Assembly: GCA_964572365.1 (NCBI GenBank)
Contig: CAZNFK010000017.1
Span: 1 to 31,237, forward strand
Origin: Salinimicrobium sp964572365
GTDB lineage: Bacteria > Bacteroidota > Bacteroidia > Flavobacteriales > Flavobacteriaceae
Length of the DNA stretch: 31,237 nucleotides
Direction: 5' to 3'
Under the pieces are notes generated by a model, which worked only from the letters and a program-made list of their open reading frames with translations, made no database searches and was not told where the DNA came from. Every line of letters starts with the position of its first letter. Within the stretch, counting starts at the first letter, position 1. The position numbers and the translations under genes were made by a program. Below are positions 7,501 to 14,516 of this stretch, in pieces.

Positions 7501-9483
7501 ATGGAATTTCCTCTACTACAGGATATCGTGATCTTACTCGGCTTTTCTGTAGTGGTCGTTTTTTTGCTTCAAAAATTCCGGTTGCCCTCCATCCTTGGAT
7601 TTCTAATTACCGGGGTGATCATAGGTCCTTACGGCCTAAGTCTTATTGAAAATCATGGGCAGGTTGAGGTTCTTTCAGAGATAGGAGTTATCCTCCTGTT
7701 ATTCGTGATTGGGATGGAACTTACCGTAAATCAACTGGCTTCCATCAAACGGACCGTGTTGTACGGCGGTTTCATGCAGGTAGGGCTTACTGTGCTGGTC
7801 GCGGCTTTGGTCTATCTTGTAATGGGCTTTCCCTGGAATGAGGCTGTTTTTATCGGTTTTCTTTTCTCCTTATCCAGTACGGCCATCGTGCTGAAAATTC
7901 TGCAGGATCGCAATGAGATATCAGCTCCTCACGGCCGGGTTGCCCTGGGATTGCTCATTTTCCAGGATATCATTGTTGTCCCTATGATGCTGTTTACCCC
8001 AATTTTAGCAGGAGGCGCCGTAGAATTGGGCAGGGAGGTGCTTTTGCTGCTCTTAAAATCGGGTCTTGTGATCCTCCTGACCTATATAGCCGCACGATAT
8101 ATTGTACCCCGGGCGATGTATGTGATCGCGAAGACCCGAAGCAAGGAATTATTCCTGTTATCGACCATCACGCTTTGTTTTGCCGTTGCTTTTTTAACTG
8201 CTTCCGCGGGACTATCTCTGGCCTTTGGAGCTTTCCTGGCAGGTTTGATCATTTCTGAATCTGAATACAGCTTTCAGGCTACCAGTACAATCCTTCCGTT
8301 TCGCGAATTGTTCATCAGCTTCTTCTTCATTTCCATAGGAATGCTTCTGGAACTGGACTTCTTTCTTGAACATGTGGGCTTGATCCTGCTCCTGGTACTG
8401 GTCGTTTTTGTCGTGAAAGGAAGTATAGTGGCTCTGGTGACGGGTTTGCTTAAATATCCGTTGCGAACAGTGCTGCTAACGGGCCTCGCGCTTTTTCAGA
8501 TAGGGGAATTTTCGTTTATTCTATCACGAATAGGCCTTGAGAACGGTCTGCTGACTCCTTCCATGAATCAGTACTTTCTTTCAGTTTCGGTGGTCACGAT
8601 GTTATGTACTCCATTCGTGATCATTTTTTCTGAAAAATTCTCCTCTTTTATTCTTAACTCTCCTCTTGAAAAACCCTGGAGAATGATCGTCAAAAATCCT
8701 AAGGTCGAAGACCGATCAGTGCTGAAGGATCTGGAAAATCACCTTTTGATAATAGGCTATGGTATTAACGGTAGGAATCTCGCGAGGGCGGCACGGTTTG
8801 CCAAGATCCCTTACGTGATCCTGGAATTGAATGCGCAGTTAGTGAGGCACGAACGTATGAATGGAGAACCCATTTATTACGGAGATGCGGTTCATGAGCA
8901 CATCCTTGAAAGGGTAAAAATAAAGAAGGCGAGAGTGGTGGTGATCGCCATATCAGATCCCCAGGCAACAAAGATCATCGTAGCAAACATTAGACATCTT
9001 TCTCCTTCGGTATTTTTGCTGGTGAGAACGCGGTATGTCAAAGAAACTGAGAGCCTGCTCGCCCTGGGAGCCGATGAGGTAATCCCTGAAGAATTTGAAA
9101 CCTCGGTTGAAATATTTTCCCGGGTATTATCAAATTACCTGGTGCCGGTTGATGATCTACAAAACCTGGTAGACAGGATAAGGGCCGATAACTACGAGAT
9201 GTTCCAGTCCAAAAAGAGGATGCCCAGAACCCTTACCTCTCCAAAGATCCCCGATTTTAAGATCACCTGTGTACGGGTAATGGCCGACAAAGGGGAGGTA
9301 ACCGGTAAAAGCATAGATGAGATAGATGTGAGAAAGAAATACGGGGTGAATGTCCTGGCTATTTCAAGAAAGGATGAAATGATCAATACTATTACCCCCG
9401 ATCAAAAGATACTAAAGAACGACCTGGTATTCATTAGTGGCGACCAGGAACATATTGATAGTTTTTATAAGGCTGTGAATTAA
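7501..9483 (+). CDS. KefB/KefC-type CPA2 monovalent cation:proton antiporter with RCK domains
   Basis: 660 residues. Residues 1 to about 385 form a Na+/H+-exchanger-type membrane domain of about 12 helices, with the unwound-helix motifs SSTAIVLKIL and LIFQDIIVVP carrying the conserved aspartate of CPA2 carriers. An RCK/TrkA-N nucleotide-binding domain follows (about residues 415-530; glycine loop IIGYGINGRNLA from residue 417), and then a TrkA-C domain (about 585-658). This is the Kef/YbaL design: potassium or sodium efflux coupled to proton entry, gated by nucleotide or ligand binding. Glutathione gating as in KefC is not inferable. The gene is monocistronic, ending at a strong hairpin shared with the facing gene. 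Confidence 0.93.
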   Translation: MEFPLLQDIVILLGFSVVVVFLLQKFRLPSILGFLITGVIIGPYGLSLIENHGQVEVLSEIGVILLLFVIGMELTVNQLASIKRTVLYGGFMQVGLTVLVAALVYLVMGFPWNEAVFIGFLFSLSSTAIVLKILQDRNEISAPHGRVALGLLIFQDIIVVPMMLFTPILAGGAVELGREVLLLLLKSGLVILLTYIAARYIVPRAMYVIAKTRSKELFLLSTITLCFAVAFLTASAGLSLAFGAFLAGLIISESEYSFQATSTILPFRELFISFFFISIGMLLELDFFLEHVGLILLLVLVVFVVKGSIVALVTGLLKYPLRTVLLTGLALFQIGEFSFILSRIGLENGLLTPSMNQYFLSVSVVTMLCTPFVIIFSEKFSSFILNSPLEKPWRMIVKNPKVEDRSVLKDLENHLLIIGYGINGRNLARAARFAKIPYVILELNAQLVRHERMNGEPIYYGDAVHEHILERVKIKKARVVVIAISDPQATKIIVANIRHLSPSVFLLVRTRYVKETESLLALGADEVIPEEFETSVEIFSRVLSNYLVPVDDLQNLVDRIRADNYEMFQSKKRMPRTLTSPKIPDFKITCVRVMADKGEVTGKSIDEIDVRKKYGVNVLAISRKDEMINTITPDQKILKNDLVFISGDQEHIDSFYKAVN

Positions 9484-9485
9484 TA

Positions 9486-9513
9486 GATCCGGTTGCTTTT
9501 CAACAACCGGATC
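9486..9513. terminator. bidirectional hairpin terminator between convergent genes
   Basis: A perfect 10-bp inverted repeat, GATCCGGTTG (9486-9495) and CAACCGGATC (9504-9513), with an 8-nt loop. It begins just after the antiporter stop and lies about 28 bp beyond the 3' end of the facing multicopper oxidase gene. There is no long T-tract on either side, so intrinsic termination may be weak, but the position between convergent genes supports the call. Confidence 0.7.
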
Positions 9514-9541
9514 CGCTTCAATTTCAACATCTATTCTTACT

Positions 9542-11420
9542 TTATTCAGCGATGATCAATTTTTCGTATGACCTGCCGTCACTGGTACTGATCTTACAGA
9601 TATAGGTGGATCCCGGAAGTCCGCTTCTGTCAAACAAGACCTCATAGTCCCGGTTTGAAGTTATTGCTCCGTTAAAAGGAGTGGCGACTATTTTTCCGGA
9701 AAAATCATGTATCTGGATCACTACTTCAGAATCATTCCTGAAACTGAATTTTATCCTGGTAACATCTCTGACCGGGTTGGGAGAGATCTCCAGTTTTTCA
9801 AGCGGTTCTGCGGAAAGATCGCTGATAAAAGAAGTAGAAGTTACACTTGGGTGGTCAACACCGGCCACTTCTTCAGTTTTCCTGATGACTTCAAAAGGCC
9901 TCATCATATCATAATCTTCGTGGGAAAGAATGTGGCAGTGCCAAACGTACAATCCTTCTCTATCGAAAAGTGCTTTGACGCGAGCCACTTCTCCGGGATA
10001 GACGATGAAGGTATCCTTTCTTCCCGCATTTTCCTCAGATGGTGGTTTGGGTTGACCAATTAGCTGAATAGAGGAAGGGTCACCTTCCACAAATTTCCTC
10101 AGGTTGAACTTTTGGGTGTTAATGACCTGGAAATGGACCAGGTGCAGGTGAATGGGGTGTGCATCTGCAGTGGTATTGTAGATCTCCCATTCCTCTACGG
10201 TCTCGTATTCCGGCTTCTCTGTCACCGGGTCTGTGAATTCTTTCCTGCCCTCTTCAGCGGTTCCCAACATGGGCTTCAGGCGACCGTATTCATCTGTTCC
10301 TTCAAAAAGCACCAGTTGTCGTTTGTTCACAGGTTCGCCCACTTNNNNNNNNNNNNNNNNNNNNNNNNNNNNNNNNNNNNNNNNNNNNNNNNNNNNNNNN
10401 NNNNNNNNNNNNNNNNNNNNNNNNNNNNNNNNNNNNNNNNNNNNACAGGTCGTAAAAACGGGAATCTGAACCATTTAACAATCGAAGCCGGTACTTTCGA
10501 GGTTCTACCTCCAGATAAGGCCAAGCCTTTCCGTTGACCAGGATAAAATCTCCGAACATTTCGGGTAAAACAGTCACCCCATCAGTTTCCAAAGGTTTTA
10601 CCAGCGGACTTTCCAGTTCTTCTACCTTGTATGGGTAATATAATTCCCCGTTCTCATAGAACCTGCGATCCTGTATAACGAGAGGGATCTCGTAATTACC
10701 AGATGGGAGCCCGAGGTTATCTTCCCATGTGTCTCTCAAAATGTAGAAACCGGCCAGTCCTGCGTAAACGTTCAGCCTGGTAATTCCTAACGTATGATCG
10801 TGGTACCATAAAGTGGCTGCTTCCTGGTCATTATGGTAGGTGAAGAGACCATTATTATCATAAAACTGTGGCCCGGTTTCCGCGAAACCGGGAGTATACC
10901 AGGCATCGGGATGACCATCACTTGCAGCTTCAGAATGTCCCCCGTGAAGGTGTGTTATTGAAGGGATACCGCTTAGCTCTTTGACCTCATGACCTTCTTC
11001 CCCGTTAACCGAACCGGCCCAGTGAACAGAAGGATCGATCTTGAAAAGGTGATTTTCGAGCACATTTCCGGTAGGAAGATCATTTATCCATTTCACCTTT
11101 ATTTCATGATCTGTATAAGCCTCAATGGTAGGCCCCGGGTAACTGCCGTTATAACCCCATACCAGAGGTTCGAATTCTGCTAACGTGGCAGGATCATAAA
11201 CCCCAAGCCCCTGGTTGAATTGAGATAGGGTCATCTCATGATAATTTCCGGTTAAAATATCCGGAAAAGGCAAAGGATTCACAAACTTTGGTTGTGATAA
11301 AGGATCGAGTTCTCCGGGTTCTAAATGACCGGGATCAGTTTCCTGACCTGCTAAGGGAATTACAGAGGTCAAACTGAGCAAAAGAAGCAGCACGCCCCTT
11401 CGAAGTAATGAATTTTTCAT
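9542..11420 (-). CDS. CotA-like multicopper oxidase with type IX secretion C-terminal signal, interrupted by gap
   Basis: ATG 11418-11420 gives a signal peptide (MKNSLLRRGVLLLLLSL...LAGQE), then cupredoxin domains. Copper-binding motifs: HLHGGH (His157, His159), LWYHDHTLG, HPIHLHLVHF and HCHILSHEDYDM, the last including the axial Met of type-1 copper. The motif layout matches the CotA/bilirubin-oxidase group. About 75 C-terminal residues (ISPNPVRDVTRIKF ... GLPGSTYICKI ... YEKLIIAE) form a type A T9SS sorting domain, so the enzyme is exported across the outer membrane. The two halves are in different frames across the 100-N gap. CotA relatives need about 100 residues there, so the true gap is probably about 300 bp and a multiple of 3. 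This is an assembly effect, not a pseudogene. Confidence 0.9.
10345..10444. other. assembly gap (100 N)
   Basis: A run of exactly 100 N inside the multicopper oxidase. The flanking coding frames disagree, which shows the stated length is wrong. Confidence 0.97.
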
Positions 11421-11554
11421 AGTAAAGAGAATTAAATGGCTTACAGAACTGACGGGAGGCTGATTCCGGGGGAAGTATGTGCTAAAATAGCAAGGGGAGT
11501 AAAAGTAACTTATGATACTAATCATGAATATAAGGAATTAACCCTTAGGTGTTT

Positions 11555-11575
11555 AGGTGATAAGCACCTTTTTTT
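11555..11575 (+). terminator. possible small intrinsic terminator in the divergent multicopper oxidase/fhs region
   Basis: AGGTG (11555-11559) pairs with CACCT (11565-11569) around an ATAAG loop, followed by a run of seven T (11569-11575). The stem is only 5 bp. No + strand gene lies directly upstream, so it would end only a short leader or antisense transcript. It may be coincidence. Confidence 0.25.
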
Positions 11576-11600
11576 AAAATTTTTTCTGCGGAATTTTAAA

Positions 11601-11691
11601 GTGATTCCTGACTGCCGTCATACTTTAAACGCTTCTTTTTCATTTATTTTGAATCACAAATCAGGAAGCTAATCCACACTTATAATTGTGG
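11601..11691. promoter_or_regulatory. overlapping inverted repeats upstream of fhs
   Basis: GTGATTC (11601-11607) can pair with GAATCAC (11651-11657), while the overlapping TTCCTGA (11605-11611) can pair with TCAGGAA (11661-11667). The two pairings exclude each other. A third imperfect 18-bp palindrome, CCACA-N8-TGTGG (11674-11691), covers a TATAATTG box just 5' of fhs. The layout could be an operator pair or a leader switch. No transcription start can be assigned, so this is only a candidate. Confidence 0.3.
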
Positions 11692-11707
11692 CAAACAACA
11701 TTGTATT

Positions 11708-13393
11708 ATGAAAAATACGAAGCCTTTAAATGATCTTGAAATTGCCCAACAGGTAGAACTTAAACATATCACCTTAATTGCAGACAAACTTGGTCTTGAT
11801 GCTGATGACATAGAAATGTACGGGAAGTATAAAGCCAAGATCCCGCTCAACAAAATTGACAAGGAAAAAGTAAAGAAAGGAAATCTTATTCTGGTTTCTG
11901 CAATTTCACCAACTCCGGCAGGGGAAGGAAAGACCACGGTCTCTATTGGCCTTTCTGAAGCACTTAACAGGATAGGAAAGAAAACAACCGTTGTATTACG
12001 GGAACCTTCTTTAGGTCCTGTTTTCGGAATTAAAGGCGGAGCCACAGGCGGAGGATTTTCACAGGTGCTGCCTATGGAAGATATCAACCTTCACTTTACC
12101 GGCGATTTTTCAGCAATAGAGAAAGCTCACAACCTGCTGGCAGCTCTAATTGACAATAACCTGCAAAGCAAGACCAACAACCTTGGTCTCGACGCCCGAA
12201 CCATCTCTCTAAAAAGGGTGATGGATGTGAATGATCGTGCTCTCAGGAATATGGTGATTGGTCTTGGAGGAACAGGATCGGGGATTCCGCGGGAAAGTGG
12301 ATTTGATATTACAGCCGCTTCAGAAATTATGGCCATTATGTGTCTTGCTGAAGATCTTGAGGATCTAAAAAGGCGCTTAGGAAATATTTTTGTGGGCTAT
12401 ACCTTTGACAAAAAACCGGTTTTTGCCCGGGACCTGAAGGCAGAAGGGGCTATGACGGCCCTCCTGAAGGATGCTATCAAACCTAACCTGGTACAAACCA
12501 TTGAAGGGAATCCGGCTATCATTCACCTTGGTCCGTTCGCCAACATCGCACAGGGAACTAACTCTGTCATTGCCACCCGCATGGGCTTGAGCCTTTCAGA
12601 TTACACCGTCACCGAAGCAGGTTTCGGGTCTGATCTGGGAGCAGAGAAATTCCTCGATATTAAATGCCAGAGTGCGGGATTGGCTCCTAAGGCCATCGTA
12701 CTCACAACTACCATAAGAGCCCTAAAATATCATGGTGGCGCACCATTGAGCAGTCTTACCACACCAGACGTAGAGGCACTTAAGAGAGGTCTTCCAAACC
12801 TGGAAAAACATCTTGAGAACGCACGATTATACAATATTACTCCCGTGATCGCTATTAATAAATTCATTAGTGACAGTGAAGAAGAGATCGAAGTGATCAA
12901 AGAACTGGCAGAAAGGATGCAGGTAAAAGTTGCTCTAGCCGATGGTTGGGCCAGAGGAGGAGAAGGAGCCATAGAACTTGCCGAAAAAGTCGTAGAGGTA
13001 GTGGAACAGGACCGCGGTGAATTTACCCCGTTATATGACTGGGATATGGACGTGATCACGAAAATAGAAACCATTGCCACCAGCATTTATGGGGCAGAAA
13101 AGGTTGAGTTTGGTCCAAAGGCAAAAAGAGATCTTAAAACCATTTCCAATCTGGGTCTTGATAATTTACCTGTGTGTATTGCCAAAACTCAAAAATCCTT
13201 GTCCGATGATCCAGGCCTTTTGGGCAGACCAACAGGATTTACGATTACGGTTCGGGAAATAGAGATCGCCTCCGGGGCAGGTTTCCTCATTCCAATAACG
13301 GGAGATATGATGAGAATGCCCGGTTTACCCGCGCATCCCGCATCAGAAAATATAGACATAGATAAAGAAGGAAATATTTCGGGGCTGATCTAA
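11708..13393 (+). CDS. fhs: formate-tetrahydrofolate ligase
   Basis: 561 residues, the usual Fhs length. It makes 10-formyltetrahydrofolate from formate, THF and ATP for one-carbon metabolism. The P-loop TPAGEGKTT lies at residues 69-77, followed by the family blocks REPSLGPVFGIKGGATGGG and LHFTGDFSAIEKAHNL, and by PVIAINKFISDSEEE later. The C-terminal MPGLPAHPA block is present. The cytosolic enzyme is encoded by a single-gene unit: a divergent promoter region lies upstream and a T-tract hairpin terminator 26 bp downstream. No residue looks missing. Confidence 0.97.
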   Translation: MKNTKPLNDLEIAQQVELKHITLIADKLGLDADDIEMYGKYKAKIPLNKIDKEKVKKGNLILVSAISPTPAGEGKTTVSIGLSEALNRIGKKTTVVLREPSLGPVFGIKGGATGGGFSQVLPMEDINLHFTGDFSAIEKAHNLLAALIDNNLQSKTNNLGLDARTISLKRVMDVNDRALRNMVIGLGGTGSGIPRESGFDITAASEIMAIMCLAEDLEDLKRRLGNIFVGYTFDKKPVFARDLKAEGAMTALLKDAIKPNLVQTIEGNPAIIHLGPFANIAQGTNSVIATRMGLSLSDYTVTEAGFGSDLGAEKFLDIKCQSAGLAPKAIVLTTTIRALKYHGGAPLSSLTTPDVEALKRGLPNLEKHLENARLYNITPVIAINKFISDSEEEIEVIKELAERMQVKVALADGWARGGEGAIELAEKVVEVVEQDRGEFTPLYDWDMDVITKIETIATSIYGAEKVEFGPKAKRDLKTISNLGLDNLPVCIAKTQKSLSDDPGLLGRPTGFTITVREIEIASGAGFLIPITGDMMRMPGLPAHPASENIDIDKEGNISGLI

Positions 13394-13419
13394 AGGGCAA
13401 GATCTATATCCTTTTTGTG

Positions 13420-13454
13420 GAGCGGGAATTTAAACGGATTTCCGCTCTTTTTTT
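13420..13454 (+). terminator. intrinsic terminator of fhs
   Basis: GAGCGG (13420-13425) pairs with CCGCTC (13442-13447) and is followed by seven T (13448-13454), 26 bp after the fhs stop codon. The loop is long (16 nt), but the GC-rich stem and T-tract are typical. Confidence 0.75.
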
Positions 13455-13495
13455 AATTAAAAAAATAAGCAGGAACGAAACACGTTCCTGCTTAT
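13455..13495 (-). terminator. strong intrinsic terminator on the - strand
   Basis: A perfect 13-bp inverted repeat: ATAAGCAGGAACG (13465-13477) and CGTTCCTGCTTAT (13483-13495), loop of 5. Read on the - strand the hairpin is followed directly by a T-rich tract (complement of 13459-13465). It ends transcription coming from the right, either from the DUF2267 gene or from the putative small RNA unit. Confidence 0.8.
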
Positions 13496-13685
13496 CTTGA
13501 GAATTTAAACCCTTATGTAGTTGTATAGAGAACTATTACATTCCCGGCAAACTAAACTGGCGTTCTCTTTCTCTCAATTTCAATGACTCATAAGTAATTT
13601 TTGCCCCCCAGTAAAAATTACCCGATCATCGATTTCGAAAATTTACAGTCAAATCATTTCAACAATGTCCAACTGTTTGTTTTTA
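13455..13685 (-). ncRNA. candidate small RNA of about 230 nt, unknown family
   Basis: A good Bacteroidota promoter match on the - strand (13721-13692) predicts a start near 13685, and the strong - strand terminator ends it near 13455. No open frame fills the interval. The predicted transcript contains a 9-bp hairpin (GTAATTTTT with AAAAATTAC, 13594-13621) whose loop is G-rich, a 7-bp stem AGAGAAC/GTTCTCT, and the terminator stem. I cannot match it to a known family (6S and other flavobacterial RNA motifs were considered but not recognised). It could instead be just the 3' untranslated region of the DUF2267 message. Confidence 0.35.
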
Positions 13686-13691
13686 CTACTT

Positions 13692-13721
13692 CAAAAATAG
13701 AAGATATTTTATTCTTCCAAA
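13692..13721 (-). promoter_or_regulatory. Bacteroidota-type promoter inside the gene-free region
   Basis: On the - strand, TTTG (13721-13718) is followed after 18 nt by TATTTTTG (13699-13692), an exact match to the TAnnTTTG -7 element with a permitted spacer. Nothing codable lies downstream, which is why a small RNA is proposed. AT-rich sequence makes chance matches fairly common. Confidence 0.4.
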
Positions 13722-13824
13722 GAATCAAACAGCTGATTAACAGAAATTTGTGATTATTGGAGAACAACACATAATGAAATGTGAAAATCCTTTAAAAATT
13801 CCATTCTTTTAAGATTTCCGACGA

Positions 13825-14268
13825 TTAGACAACAAGTTCCTGCAGTTCTTTTGGCAGTTGTTCTTTTAAATGTTGAAGCTGTTCCTCATGCATAAACCTT
13901 TTAAGGGAATGGATGGTAATGGCTATGATCTCCTCTGTTGACTTGCTCCAGGGAAAATCTTCCTCTCCATATTGTCTCTGGATTGCCTTTACCTCGTCTT
14001 TCATTTCTTCTATCGTATGGAATTTTTTAGGTGGTTTTTCGGTGTATTTCCAGTCCTCTACGTAAATTCCTTTAAAGATCATGGGCAGGGGAGCGATCAA
14101 CTGAAAAGATTCTCCAAGGTGGATCCGGTCTCGCAGCGTATGCATAACCGCACGCCAAATGATCAATACCCGCTCTTTCTCATCGGGATGCCCCAGTTCT
14201 TTCGCAAGAAAGTTTATGTATTCATGAGCGTCTTTCGCGAATTTCTCGAAATTAAGATTGGTTGCCAT
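13825..14268 (-). CDS. DUF2267 family protein
   Basis: 147 residues, mostly helical and soluble. The family blocks are visible: LGHPDEKERVLIIWRAVMHTLRDRI, then LIAPLPMIFKGIYVEDWKY. The C-terminal half (TEEIIAITIHSLKRFMHEEQ) is a second helical repeat. DUF2267 proteins have no proven biochemical role; in my knowledge they are often found near stress-response genes. It is transcribed away from the ATP-grasp/GCS2 cluster, sharing a 248-bp divergent control region with it, so joint regulation is plausible. Confidence 0.88.
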   Translation of the reverse strand: MATNLNFEKFAKDAHEYINFLAKELGHPDEKERVLIIWRAVMHTLRDRIHLGESFQLIAPLPMIFKGIYVEDWKYTEKPPKKFHTIEEMKDEVKAIQRQYGEEDFPWSKSTEEIIAITIHSLKRFMHEEQLQHLKEQLPKELQELVV

Positions 14269-14316
14269 AATACGTTATTTTTTTGATTAGTAATTCTTTT
14301 CTTCAGAAAGAGGTCT

Positions 14317-14338
14317 CTCAAAATTTATATTTTTTGAG
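14317..14338. promoter_or_regulatory. inverted repeat in the divergent DUF2267/ATP-grasp control region
   Basis: CTCAAAA (14317-14323) and TTTTGAG (14332-14338) form a 7-bp inverted repeat with an 8-nt spacer, about 50 bp upstream of the DUF2267 start. It partly coincides with an imperfect -7-like box on the - strand. It could be an operator or chance in AT-rich DNA. Confidence 0.25.
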
Positions 14339-14423
14339 TAAGATCCGGAATGGTTCTTTCGAAGGTATAAGTTACTTAAAATCAATTTATTAATTCAGAT
14401 TTCACTGCTAACTTAATTTGAAT

Positions 14424-14444
14424 AAATTCTGTTAATCAGAATTT
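14424..14444. promoter_or_regulatory. palindrome upstream of the ATP-grasp promoter
   Basis: AAATTCTG (14424-14431) and CAGAATTT (14437-14444) form a perfect 8-bp inverted repeat with a 5-nt centre. It ends 19 bp before the -33 element of the ATP-grasp promoter, a suitable position for an activator or repressor of a divergent pair. Confidence 0.35.
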
Positions 14445-14463
14445 GTTCAGCAGACTGATATTT

Positions 14464-14496
14464 TTTGTCGCATGAAATATTTTTCATCTAATTTTG
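14464..14496 (+). promoter_or_regulatory. Bacteroidota-type promoter of the ATP-grasp/GCS2 cluster
   Basis: TTTG (14464-14467), a 21-nt spacer, then TAATTTTG (14489-14496), an exact fit to the TTTG/TAnnTTTG consensus used by the Bacteroidota primary sigma factor. The start codon follows only 20 bp later, so the leader should be very short (about 10-15 nt), typical for this phylum where no Shine-Dalgarno site is needed. Confidence 0.75.
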
Positions 14497-14516
14497 ATAA
14501 AAATTTCATAGCTTAA

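Larger units (their letters stand above)
13394..13824. other. 431-bp gene-free region between convergent fhs and DUF2267 genes
   Basis: No open frame of credible size occurs on either strand. It holds a + strand terminator for fhs, a strong hairpin terminator reading on the - strand, and a - strand promoter-like pair that together could define a small RNA (listed separately). It also holds a 9-bp hairpin with a C6/G6 loop (13594-13621). The 100 bp next to the DUF2267 stop are AT-rich and featureless. Confidence 0.7.

Noticed and set aside
7416..7649. A 77-residue open frame overlapping the antiporter start
   Set aside because: It is out of frame with the well-conserved antiporter N-terminus and has no recognisable features.
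9542..11420. Multicopper oxidase as a frameshifted pseudogene
   Set aside because: The frame change coincides exactly with the 100-N placeholder, and both halves keep all visible motifs, so an incorrect gap size is the simpler explanation.
11436..11672. A 78-residue open frame in the multicopper oxidase/fhs divergent region
   Set aside because: No family resemblance; it spans promoter-like and hairpin sequence and has atypical composition.
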